DNA of 64,000 nt from SZUA-100 sp965248135 (GTDB taxonomy: Bacteria > Pseudomonadota > Alphaproteobacteria > Rhizobiales > Rhizobiaceae). The notes beneath the pieces were generated by a model. That model had not been told where the DNA came from and ran no database searches. It saw only the letters and a program-made list of their open reading frames with translations. The DNA lies in NCBI GenBank assembly GCA_965248135.1, contig CBDFIN010000007.1, positions 62,001 through 126,000 of the forward strand, read 5' to 3'. Shown here in pieces: positions 53,643 through 61,007 of this stretch. Numbering within the stretch: the stretch's first letter is position 1; the number at the start of each line of letters is the position of its first letter. The position numbers and the translations under genes are program-made.

Positions 53643-54586
53643 TGGCGAATATGGCTTTACCGGTGATAATTGATTGCGATCCGGGTCAGGACGACGCGCT
53701 TATGTTGTTTTTGGCGCTGAATGCGCCGGAACTGGACATCCGTGGTATCATCGCGGTTGGTGGCAATGTGCCGCTTATCAAAACTGCCCGCAATCTGGCA
53801 ATGATTGTAGAAATTGCCGGACGCGGCGATATACCGCTTTATGCCGGATGTGCCGGGCCGATGGTGCGCAAGCTGGTGACAGCGGAATATGTGCACGGTG
53901 AAACCGGCATTAACGGGCTGGATGTTTTTGCACCGAATATCGAATTACAGCACCGGCACGGGGTTGACTATCTGGTAGAAGCGCTCAGGGCGGCGGACGA
54001 CGATGAAATCACCCTGGTGCCGACCGGGCCGCTCACCAATATAGCCATGGCACTGGTTAAAGCGCCGGATATTGCTACGAAAATCAAGCAGATTGTGATA
54101 ATGGGCGGGGCGATGCGGGAAGGGGGCAACGTCACACCTTCGGCGGAATTCAACATCTATGTCGACCCGCATGCGGCCCAGGTGGTGCTGCGCTGCGGCC
54201 GCCCGGTAATTTTGTTCGGCCTTGATGTCACCCACCAGGTGATGACCAATCCGGTACGCGTCGCGGCAATCAGGGCGATTGACAATCCCGTTGCTTCGGC
54301 CAGCGCCGATATGCTCAATTTCTTTGGCAAATTCGATAGCGCGAAATATTCAGCCGAAGGCGGCCCCTTGCACGATCCATGCACCATTGCATGGTTGCTG
54401 GAACCGGATGTGTTCAAGTTGAAATCCTGTGCCATTGATGTGGAAACCAAAAGCGAACTCACCATGGGACACACCGCGGTTGATTTCTGGGGCGTTACGG
54501 GAAAACCGGCCAATGCCCTTTGGGCTCACGAGGTGGATGACGGGCGGTTTTTCGCCCTGTTGACTGAGCGGTTGGCGCGATACTAA
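53642..54586 (+). CDS. nucleoside hydrolase (inosine-uridine preferring family)
   Basis: Hydrolyses the N-glycosidic bond of ribonucleosides, 314 residues. The calcium site is DCDPGQDD, Asp11, Asp13, Asp17 and Asp18. LVPTGPLTNIAMAL and IVIMGGAMREGGNVTPSAEFN are family segments, and HDPCTIAWLLEP holds the late conserved His-Asp. GAGGGAG lies just before the ATG at 53642; a TTG at 53639 and an ATG at 53651 are also in frame. It overlaps the upstream secreted-protein stop. Confidence 0.93.
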   Translation: MANMALPVIIDCDPGQDDALMLFLALNAPELDIRGIIAVGGNVPLIKTARNLAMIVEIAGRGDIPLYAGCAGPMVRKLVTAEYVHGETGINGLDVFAPNIELQHRHGVDYLVEALRAADDDEITLVPTGPLTNIAMALVKAPDIATKIKQIVIMGGAMREGGNVTPSAEFNIYVDPHAAQVVLRCGRPVILFGLDVTHQVMTNPVRVAAIRAIDNPVASASADMLNFFGKFDSAKYSAEGGPLHDPCTIAWLLEPDVFKLKSCAIDVETKSELTMGHTAVDFWGVTGKPANALWAHEVDDGRFFALLTERLARY

Positions 54587-54611
54587 TATACAACTATTGA
54601 TTGTAATATTA
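54584..54611. repeat. AT-rich inverted repeat over the nucleoside hydrolase stop
   Basis: TAATATACAA (54584-54593) and TTGTAATATTA (54601-54611) pair with one bulge around the loop CTATTGA. It starts at the TAA stop codon and ends 14 bases before the next ATG. It could be an operator or a weak transcript end; no T run follows. Confidence 0.35.
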
Positions 54612-54625
54612 TCGGATGTGTATTC

Positions 54626-54967
54626 ATGGCTCCAAGGGGCTGGAGACGAAACTTCGTCTTGGTGATCCTATTTGCGCTTCTGATAGGCTTGGTGCCGCCA
54701 TCACAATTTGCGTTTGCCCACAAAAAATGCCCCGACAGGCCGAGTTGCCGAGGGTGTGGTTGCAAGGGCGGTCCTGGCTGGCGCGGTCCGCCACGCGCCA
54801 ATGGAAAGAATGGCCGGTGTGTTGGATTTAGCAATATCAACAGAATTTGTGGCAAGCCGCCCGGCGCGCCTTGTGTGTTTGAAAATGCTCCCGGCACCGG
54901 GGCCAACAAGTCTTGTGTGCATAAACATCGACGCAAGCCAAAGACCAGCAAAAAGCAAAAAAACTGA
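54626..54967 (+). CDS. small secreted cysteine-rich basic protein, function unknown
   Basis: 113 residues. A signal peptide spans residues 1-31 (VLVILFALLIGLVPP, cleavage after AFA). The mature 82 residues carry eight cysteines at 35, 41, 44, 46, 65, 75, 83 and 97 in a Gly/Pro-rich chain, then a Lys/Arg tail. The even cysteine count fits four disulfides or a metal-binding role (CRGCGC). No family recognised. No strong ribosome site is visible. It sits alone between the nucleoside hydrolase and tRNA-Trp. Confidence 0.55.
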   Translation: MAPRGWRRNFVLVILFALLIGLVPPSQFAFAHKKCPDRPSCRGCGCKGGPGWRGPPRANGKNGRCVGFSNINRICGKPPGAPCVFENAPGTGANKSCVHKHRRKPKTSKKQKN

Positions 54968-54977
54968 TTGCAAGATT

Positions 54978-54996
54978 GGATATATGTCGTATATCC
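54978..54996. promoter_or_regulatory. palindrome within a possible tRNA-Trp promoter
   Basis: GGATATA-TGTCG-TATATCC is a perfect palindrome 11 bases after the Cys-rich gene stop. TTGCAA (54968-54973) and TATATC (54990-54995) with a 16-base spacer could be a promoter overlapping it, firing about 50 bases before tRNA-Trp. Weak evidence. Confidence 0.3.
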
Positions 54997-55050
54997 GGGC
55001 AACATTCTTGCAAGTCACGCAATTTCCGCTGAACAGACGGTGATGCGCAA

Positions 55051-55126
55051 AGGGGTATAGCTCAGTTGGTAGAGCGACGGTCTCCAAAACCGTAGGTCGA
55101 GGGTTCAAGTCCTTCTGCCCCTGCCA
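55051..55126 (+). tRNA. trnW: tRNA-Trp (anticodon CCA)
   Basis: 76 bases including an encoded CCA end. The acceptor arms AGGGGTA and TGCCCCT pair with one G-T. The D arm is GCTC...GAGC, the anticodon stem ACGGT/ACCGT flanks loop CTCCAAA with CCA at 55084-55086, and the T arm contains GGTTCAAGT. In many alphaproteobacteria this tRNA leads into secE-nusG; here an IS21-type element follows. Confidence 0.95.
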
Positions 55127-55155
55127 GAAACATCAATAAAATCAAAGATATACAA

Positions 55156-55175
55156 TATGGCATAATTTTGCCATA
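55156..55175 (+). terminator. hairpin after tRNA-Trp
   Basis: TATGGCA-TAATTT-TGCCATA, a perfect 7-base stem 30 bases after the tRNA. There is no T run, so a terminator role is only possible. Confidence 0.3.
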
Positions 55176-55245
55176 CTCAAAATATAGCGCACCCAAAACG
55201 TACCCAAAAATACCCTTTTTTGACGTGGAGGGATGCGTGTGTAGT

Positions 55246-55325
55246 GTAGCCAGGCGCGATCTTTTGCACACCAAAACTGTAGCTAGGCGCGATCTTTTGC
55301 ACAAATAGGCGCAATCTTTTAGACA
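55246..55325. repeat. three short tandem repeats beside tRNA-Trp, possible remnant IS end
   Basis: Three copies of AGGCGCRATCTTTTRSACA lie in direct order, with starts 33 and then 22 bases apart (near 55252, 55285 and 55307). On the minus strand each begins TGTGCAAAAGATCGCGCC or TGTCTAAAAGATTGCGCC. TGT-starting multiple end repeats are a habit of IS21-family elements, so this may be the end of a second, lost element. The stretch 55127-55393 otherwise holds no gene. Confidence 0.45.
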
Positions 55326-55393
55326 CCAAAACGTTAGTGGTTGTGTAGTGGGAACACACTCTAACGCTAGAATTTTGAAATTTATTTGGAGCG

Positions 55394-55423
55394 TGTAGAT
55401 CGACATGCAAGATTGACCCCTTA
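55394..55423 (+). repeat. IS21 left terminal inverted repeat
   Basis: Starts TGTAGATCGACATGC and ends TGACCCCTTA. It matches the right end at 23 of 30 positions. Confidence 0.75.
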
Positions 55424-56540
55424 AACGGGGAGATCGGCGTTCGATTTTGACCCCCTCCCTTGGTTGTGCATTGTACCCGTCATTTGGATCAAAATGTCGG
55501 GGTTATACAGGGGATGATTGTTGTGGTTGCGAAGGTCAGACGGGATCATTTTGTTCATAAGAAAGGCATTAAAGAGATTTGCCGGGATCGCGGCATCTCG
55601 CGGAATTCTGTACGGAAGATTTTGCGCTCCAAAGTAACGGAGTTTCGCTATGACCGATCCACCCAACCGCTGCCAAAGTTGGGCCTTTTCACAGAACAGC
55701 TTGATACGATGTTGAAGGCGAACGAAAGATGTTCGCGCAAAGAACGGCTCACTCTGACGCGTATCCATGATGATCTGCGGCGTGTTGGCTATGACGGCAG
55801 TTACGATAGTGTGCGGCGATATGCAAAGCGCTGGAGGAATGAACGCAGCACCGGTTTGGAGCATGCATTTGTACCGTTGAGTTTTGCTCATTGTGTAATA
55901 TTGGGGAGAAGCCTGCCAGTTCGACTGGAGCCACGAGACTGGAGCCATGAGATTGTCGTGACGGGCGCCAGCAAGGTAAAGGTTGCCCACTTCAGGCTTT
56001 GCCACAGCCGCATGCCGTTTTTGGTAGCGTATCCGCGTGAGAAACAGGAGATGGTTTTTGACGCCCATGACAGGGCATTCGCCTTTTTCGGCGGTGCCTG
56101 TGCACGGGGCATATACGACAATATGTCAACGGCAGTGGATGCGATCCTCAAGGGCAAGGATCGAAAGTTCAATAAAAGGTTCGAACAGATGTGCTCGCAC
56201 CACCTTGTGGAGCCTGTCGCCTGTTCTCCTGCCGCAGGCTGGGAGAAAGGACAGGTTGAGATACCTGAGTGAAGGTATCGCGCGGGCGGCATTTTGCACC
56301 GCGATTGAAGGTGGCAAATAATGATGACCAAATGAGATACTGTATGAACAGGTTATCGAACATGCCAAAGTGACCAGGCATCCAGTGTTCAAAGATCGAA
56401 TGATTTACGATGTTTTTCTGGAACAGCAAAATGCGTTGGTACCGTGCCAGGGCTCCTTCAATGGGTTCCATGAGACAATCGTCGCCGTCTCCAAAACCTG
56501 TCTTGTGAACTTTGAGCGCAATCGTTACAGCGTTTCGGTC

Positions 56541-56618
56541 CTAGTGGTTCTGTACCAACATTTGCATCCGCCAGCGGCTCGTACTTATGGCAAATGTTGG
56601 AATCATAAGAACCACTAG
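56541..56618. mobile_element. small palindromic element (MITE-like), copy 1, CTAG-bounded
   Basis: CTAG at both ends (56541-56544, 56615-56618). Outer arms CTAGTGGTTCT and AGAACCACTAG pair perfectly over 11 bases. Inner arms CCAACATTTGC and GCAAATGTTGG pair over 11 more, with a bulge between. No coding content. CTAG with TA duplication is the target habit of IS630-type transposases, which could move it in trans; that link is inference. Confidence 0.65.
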
Positions 56619-56632
56619 AATTCAATAAGTTG

Positions 56633-56709
56633 CTAGTGGTCTTTGTGGCCAAAACGCTTGAAAAAGAACGTGCTGAAAAAGGATTCAAGCGTTTCGGCCA
56701 GACCACTAG
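56633..56709. mobile_element. small palindromic element (MITE-like), copy 2, CTAG-bounded
   Basis: CTAG at both ends (56633-56636, 56706-56709). The arms CTAGTGGTCT and AGACCACTAG pair, then GGCC/GGCC and AAACGCTTGAA/TTCAAGCGTTT, with a four-base insertion in the left arm. It shares the tip CTAGTGGT with copy 1, 14 bases away, but the interior differs. Confidence 0.65.
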
Positions 56710-57224
56710 CTGCCGGCAAACCGGTACAGCTTCGCGCAACAGCAACCAAGATCATTTTGCTACAGAACGAGCAGATTGTTGGTGAGCATGACCGCCGCTT
56801 TGGCCGGGACAAAACAATATATGATCCGCCAAATATTCAGGTGCATTATGTACCCATTCTTGAACGCAAACCCGGTGCCATTCGTAATGGCGCACCTTTC
56901 AAGGAACTGGTCTTGCCCCAAAATTCAACCCGATGGCACTGACGACTATCCGTAAAAGGTTATCAGGAACCCCGGATGGTGATAGACAGATGGTCGATTT
57001 GCTTCTGGCCGCCCATGAACAGGGCGTGGATGCTGTTGAGGCCGCTTGCCAAACAGCCCTGAATGCAGGATTGCGCAGCGCCGATGCGGTACTGAATATA
57101 CTGTCACGCCAGAATGAACCGGATAATCTGCCTGATTGTGTCCCCATTCCGCCGCATCTGCAGCTTCATGAAGATCCAGTCGCCGATTGTGCACGATATG
57201 ACCGGATCACAGTGGAGGTTCATC

Positions 57225-57953
57225 ATGGAGCGTCATGACATCGTCGATATGATGCGGCAGTTGCAATTGTCGGGTATGCGGTTAGCCTATGATGATGTCA
57301 TGCGCTCGGGCATTCAACATAAACGAAGTGCTGCAGAGATTTTGGGTGATTTGTTAAAAGCCGAGATCATAGAGAAAACGGCGCGGTCAATCCGTTATCA
57401 AATGAGTGCGGCCAAATTCCCGGTCATGAAGACACTTGAGGAGTTCAACTTTGATGCCAGCCCGCTCAATGAGGAACTTGTGCGCGGTTTGCATGGTGGC
57501 TCATTCCTTGATCAAACAAGAAACGCCGTTTTCGTCGGAGGAACCGGCACTGGAAAAACCCACCTGGCAACTGCTATCGGTTCCAACATAGTAAAGACCC
57601 GCCATCGTGTCAGATTCTTCAGCGCCGTTGATCTGGTCAATCGCCTTGAGGCTGAGCACCGGGATGGAAAGGCCGGGCGTATGACAGATCGGTTGACCCG
57701 CGTTGATCTGTTGATCATTGACGAACTCGGTTACCTGCCATTCGCACAATCAGGTGGCCAGCTCTTGTTCCATCTGATCAGCCAGCTCTACGAGCGCACA
57801 TCAATCATTGTCACTACTAATCTTACCTTCGCTGAATGGCCAACCGTATTCGGTGATGCCAAAATGACAACCGCACTACTCGACCGCCTCACGCATCATT
57901 GCGACATCATTGAGACCGGCAATGAAAGCTGGCGTCTCAAACATCGTAACTGA
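57225..57953 (+). CDS. istB: IstB, ATP-binding helper of IS21 transposition
   Basis: AAA+ ATPase that guides IstA, 242 residues, apparently intact. Walker A is GGTGTGKTHLA and Walker B LLIIDELGYLPF, with sensor TTNLTFAEW and the late LLDRLTHHCDIIE. The ATG at 57225 starts MERHDIVDMMRQL and overlaps the last bases of the istA reading (stop 57236-57238). A longer frame from 57114 is the istA 3' end out of frame. Without a working IstA it should be inert unless supplied in trans. Confidence 0.93.
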   Translation: MERHDIVDMMRQLQLSGMRLAYDDVMRSGIQHKRSAAEILGDLLKAEIIEKTARSIRYQMSAAKFPVMKTLEEFNFDASPLNEELVRGLHGGSFLDQTRNAVFVGGTGTGKTHLATAIGSNIVKTRHRVRFFSAVDLVNRLEAEHRDGKAGRMTDRLTRVDLLIIDELGYLPFAQSGGQLLFHLISQLYERTSIIVTTNLTFAEWPTVFGDAKMTTALLDRLTHHCDIIETGNESWRLKHRN

Positions 57954-58083
57954 TCAAACCAGAAGGGATCAAAGCGCTGCGATAATTGAAGTCTCCGCGC
58001 TCCGATCCCTTCTTACCTTCGCAACCAGAACGATAACCTCAATCCAAAATGCAGAACAGCAAGGGGCCAAAATTGCTCGCCGA

Positions 58084-58113
58084 TAAGGGGTCAAACTTCA
58101 ATGCTGATTGACA
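58084..58113 (-). repeat. IS21 right terminal inverted repeat
   Basis: On the minus strand it starts TGTCAATCAGCATTG and ends TGACCCCTTA. It is the partner of 55394-55423. Confidence 0.75.
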
Positions 58114-58408
58114 ACGCCATTATTAACCACGGCGATCGCTTGAAAGAAAGTTTGTCCGCATGGCGCCCGAATGGAGGGATTTTTTCAAAGAAAAATCTCG
58201 GGAATTTGGGTCAGCCCTGAGCACTGCTCATGTGAGGACGGTGATTGAGGCGCAAAAAAGCGCCGCAAAGAACCGCCCGCAGCGGAGCAAACTAACAAAA
58301 TACGTGCAAATCGCTTTTAAGCGATTGCTGTGCATTATTAACAATATATTTGATTTTTTGATGCCATCGTATCAATACCTCATACTTATTGCCAAAAATC
58401 GCCATTAG
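58114..58408 (+). pseudogene. possible gene remnant beside the IS element
   Basis: An 82-codon frame from ATG at 58160 reads PEWRDFFKEKSREFGSAL and STAHVRTVIEAQKSAAKN, then turns hydrophobic. The other forward frame just upstream reads INHGDRLKESLSAWRP, which could join it through a one-base shift near 58170. Together they look like the helical C-terminal end of a larger protein whose front was lost at the IS border. I cannot name the family. The last third (58300-58417) is AT-rich and probably not coding. Confidence 0.3.
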
Positions 58409-58417
58409 TTATATTTA

Positions 58418-59179
58418 CTATCTGACATAGTCCGCGCCTGTTATATCAATTGTACTGCCGGTTGCGTGGCGGCATTTGCCCGAGGCACAAAAAGCAACCA
58501 TGTTGGCGACATCACCTGGCGGGGTTACTTCACGCATTGGAAGGCTCGCATTGACAGTGTCTTCGCCGACAGTTGCGATGTGGTTTTCTGCCATCGCTGT
58601 ACGCACCCAACCCGGCGCAATCGCATAGGCCAGAATGTTCTCATGCGCGTAGCCACGGGCTATACCTTTGGTCAGGGCAAGCAAGCCTCCCTTTGCTGCG
58701 CCATAAGCCAAGTGTTCAGGCCCATCGCCGCGATGCGACGAACGACTGGCCATGTTAACAATGATACCGCCACTTTGCGTTTGAAAATGCCGAATCGCAA
58801 GACGACAAAGATCTGCAGGAGCTTGCAGGTTGACCTGAATATTATCGACCCAGCCTTTGATCCATTCACTTTCATCGCCAATAGGTGATCCTACATAGAT
58901 ACCAGCATTGTTGACCAATACATCAATCTTACCGGAAACCGCTTGTGCTTCAGCCCAAAGCACTTCAATCGCAGGTCTATCCATCAGATTGGCTTGCAGT
59001 AAGTCCAATCTTTCCGGAAATTTTGCCAGCATTGCATTGGCCGCTTCCTGGTCATGACCATAGTGGCCAATGACATGTGCGCCATCGCTGTGCATTACCG
59101 CAACGATTGCAGCACCAATACCGCGAGCGGCACCTGTTACGAGAACGGTTTTACCTTCTAGTGGAGCTTTGATCATCAT
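58418..59179 (-). CDS. SDR family oxidoreductase (classical type)
   Basis: NAD(P)-dependent dehydrogenase, 253 residues. The cofactor motif is TGAARGIG, with NNAG at the end of strand 4. The catalytic set is Ser in NMASRSS and Tyr/Lys in YGAAKGG, all present. ATG at 59179 is followed by a second ATG; GGGA lies upstream, and a longer frame to 59236 runs into the next gene. Last gene of the catabolic operon, 11 bases after the previous SDR. Substrate unknown. Confidence 0.87.
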   Translation of the reverse strand: MMIKAPLEGKTVLVTGAARGIGAAIVAVMHSDGAHVIGHYGHDQEAANAMLAKFPERLDLLQANLMDRPAIEVLWAEAQAVSGKIDVLVNNAGIYVGSPIGDESEWIKGWVDNIQVNLQAPADLCRLAIRHFQTQSGGIIVNMASRSSHRGDGPEHLAYGAAKGGLLALTKGIARGYAHENILAYAIAPGWVRTAMAENHIATVGEDTVNASLPMREVTPPGDVANMVAFCASGKCRHATGSTIDITGADYVR

Positions 59180-59190
59180 ATCCAAATTCC

Positions 59191-59946
59191 CTAAGCGACG
59201 GCTTGCGCACCGGTTATTTCTATTACGGAGCCGCACATATAAAGGGCCTCGTCGGATGCAAGAAAAGCAATTAATGCTGCTATCTCCGAAGGTTCACCTA
59301 CTCGACCAAAAGGCACCAAAGCGTTTAGATCATCAATCGATCTACCTGTACGGGCAAGGTTGCTTTCTAACATAGGTGTGCGCACCTCGCCGGGGCAAAT
59401 GGCATTTACACGGATTTTGTGTGGCGCGTAATCCCGAGCCAGGTTTTGCGTAAAGGATGCAACAGCGGCTTTAGATACGTTATAGGCAATATGACCAGGT
59501 GCGGGATGCAGACCCCACTGTGATGCGGTGTTAACAATCGCACCACCACCCGCATCGATCATAAGGGGCAGGACTGCGCGGCAGAGATAGAACATAGCGT
59601 CCAGATTGACGGAAAACGTCGCTGACCAATCCTCTTCAGACAAGCTCAGTAAATCTCCGCGCCGGTTGATACCTGCATTATTACACAATATGTCAACGCC
59701 ACCTTGTTCGGCCACAACATCCGCGATCATTGTCCGACAGGCCTCAGGGTCAGATATATTAATCACCTGGACCGAAGCCGCATATCCCATGCCATGCAAT
59801 TCTTCTGCCAAGACGCCGGAGGCTTCGGCATTCATATCACAAATGACAACATGGGCGCCTTCACGCGCGAACCTTTCACAAATAGCAACCCCAATTCCGC
59901 CACTACCACCAGTGACAATTGCGGTTTTGTTTTCAAATCGCTTCAT
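59191..59946 (-). CDS. SDR family oxidoreductase (classical type)
   Basis: Second SDR of the operon, 251 residues. TGGSGGIG is the cofactor loop, NNAGINRRG follows, and the catalytic residues are Ser in NTASQWG and Tyr/Lys in YNVSKAA. It contains the FabG-like RVNAICPGEVRTPM and ends with the usual ITGAQAV region. The frame is open to 60144, but the ATG at 59946 begins the Rossmann strand normally (MKRFENKTAIVTGG). The spacing to the racemase-family gene is 25 bases. Confidence 0.87.
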   Translation of the reverse strand: MKRFENKTAIVTGGSGGIGVAICERFAREGAHVVICDMNAEASGVLAEELHGMGYAASVQVINISDPEACRTMIADVVAEQGGVDILCNNAGINRRGDLLSLSEEDWSATFSVNLDAMFYLCRAVLPLMIDAGGGAIVNTASQWGLHPAPGHIAYNVSKAAVASFTQNLARDYAPHKIRVNAICPGEVRTPMLESNLARTGRSIDDLNALVPFGRVGEPSEIAALIAFLASDEALYMCGSVIEITGAQAVA

Positions 59947-59971
59947 ATTTTGTTTCCAGATTTTATGGAGG

Positions 59972-61003
59972 CTATGCGCCCCAGGTATCAGAAAGAGTAA
60001 ACCCCAATGGAAACGGATCGGTTGGGTCAAGGCCAACCTGGCTAATCCCATAAATCCAGCACTGGCCCGATACCCGGGACTTTGTGGCTTCGTATGGGCC
60101 AACAGATTGAGTGCCCAAAATCTCAGCTGTAAATTCACCACCAATTATCGAGCACGAACGTAAAACCTCACCTTGCGCAATGCGTCCTTCAGCATGGCGC
60201 ACAGCCAAGTTGGCGCTGCTGCCTGTGCCGCAGGGAGATCGATCAACCCGGCCTGGTTTAAGTGTCGTACAAGTGCGGATTGCCCCATCTGGCTCGTCGG
60301 CTCGAAACATCACATAGGCAATGCCGTTAATCTCGGGCGTTTCCGGATGGATGATCTCAATACCTTTTGTTGCTAAATCATCGGCTATCAAATCACGCAG
60401 GATAACCCCTGTTGTTGCCAAATTACGCGCGTTTTCAGGGGCAATTGTCAAGCCAATCTGGTCAACATCAACCAATCCATAAAATATACCACCATAACAA
60501 AGGTCATAGGTAATCTCACCCCATTTCTCTGTCAGAACCGTTGCCGACTTTTTTGCGACAAAAGCAGGCGGCATTTCAAGGCTAACCTGCGTCACTTTCC
60601 CGTCCAAACAACAAGCAATCGCAGAGACAAGTCCAGCCGCCGTGTCGATTGAAACCGTCGTTTCGGGCTCTATCATTTCAACCATGCCCGTTTCCAGCAG
60701 GGCTGTAACCGCGCACATGGCATTGGACCCCGACATGGCATGAGCCTGATCAGGTTGCAAAACAATCATGCCAGTATCTGCATCAGGTCGTGTGGCAGGT
60801 GTCAACAACACCACGGAACCCGCAGGACCACCGCGAGGTTCAGAACAGAGTAATCTGCGTAAACTGTCATCCACAGTGTTGATATGATGAAGTTTCGCCG
60901 CCATTGTGGCTCCTGGAATATCCAGAATGCCAGCTGTTACCACGCGGCCGATCTCTCCCGCACAATGCACATCAACAAGTTGCAAAGTTCGTTTCCAGCG
61001 CAT
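59972..61003 (-). CDS. proline racemase/hydroxyproline epimerase family protein, Ser/Cys active site
   Basis: 343-residue cofactor-independent enzyme of the proline racemase family. The second active-site segment SPCGTGSSA has Cys258. At the first site, MSGSN, the usual Cys is Ser91. In the family a Cys/Cys pair goes with proline racemase or 4-hydroxyproline epimerase and a Cys/Thr pair with trans-3-hydroxyproline dehydratase. The Ser/Cys pair seen here also occurs, reportedly with hydroxyproline epimerase activity, but I cannot fix the reaction. Neighbours (FAD amine oxidoreductase, aldehyde dehydrogenase) fit hydroxyproline breakdown. It starts four bases after the aldehyde dehydrogenase stop. 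Confidence 0.85.
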   Translation of the reverse strand: MRWKRTLQLVDVHCAGEIGRVVTAGILDIPGATMAAKLHHINTVDDSLRRLLCSEPRGGPAGSVVLLTPATRPDADTGMIVLQPDQAHAMSGSNAMCAVTALLETGMVEMIEPETTVSIDTAAGLVSAIACCLDGKVTQVSLEMPPAFVAKKSATVLTEKWGEITYDLCYGGIFYGLVDVDQIGLTIAPENARNLATTGVILRDLIADDLATKGIEIIHPETPEINGIAYVMFRADEPDGAIRTCTTLKPGRVDRSPCGTGSSANLAVRHAEGRIAQGEVLRSCSIIGGEFTAEILGTQSVGPYEATKSRVSGQCWIYGISQVGLDPTDPFPLGFTLSDTWGA

Positions 61004-61007
61004 GCAT

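Larger units (their letters stand above)
55514..57238 (+). pseudogene. istA: istA transposase, IS21 family, inactivated
   Basis: DDE recombinase of IS21, readable in pieces. Piece 1 (55514-56272) has the helix-turn-helix GISRNSVRKIL, DWSHEIV with the first Asp, the YDNM Asp and GWEKGQVE with the Glu. Piece 2 (about 56330-56540) has SKTCLVNFERNRYSV. Piece 3 (56706-56942) has GRDKTIYDPPNIQVHYVP and NGAPFKE. Piece 4 (56933-57238) has GDRQMVDLLL and VADCARYDR. Lesions: a 14-base tandem duplication at 55923-55950 with a compensating change upstream; a scrambled segment with stops at about 56268-56325; a 165-base palindromic insert at 56541-56705; and a frame change near 56930. Confidence 0.85.
55394..58113 (+). 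mobile_element. IS21-family insertion sequence, degenerate
   Basis: A 2.7-kb element with istA (broken) and istB (intact) in the usual order. The ends are imperfect inverted repeats: 23 of the first 30 bases match between 55394-55423 and the complement of 58084-58113, both starting TGT and containing TGACCCCTTA. A second inner copy of the (A)TTTTGRCCCC motif follows at both ends (55454-55466 and around 58060-58070), as in IS21. No target-site duplication is visible at the outer borders, so the insertion is old or one border was rearranged. Confidence 0.85.

Noticed and set aside
55246..55325. Tandem repeats as a CRISPR array
   Set aside because: Units are about 20 bases with irregular steps of 33 and 22 and no true spacers; no cas gene is near.
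55062..55406. Minus-strand frame ending in GLEPSTYGFGDRRSTN
   Set aside because: It is the familiar false protein made by translating the complement of a tRNA gene.
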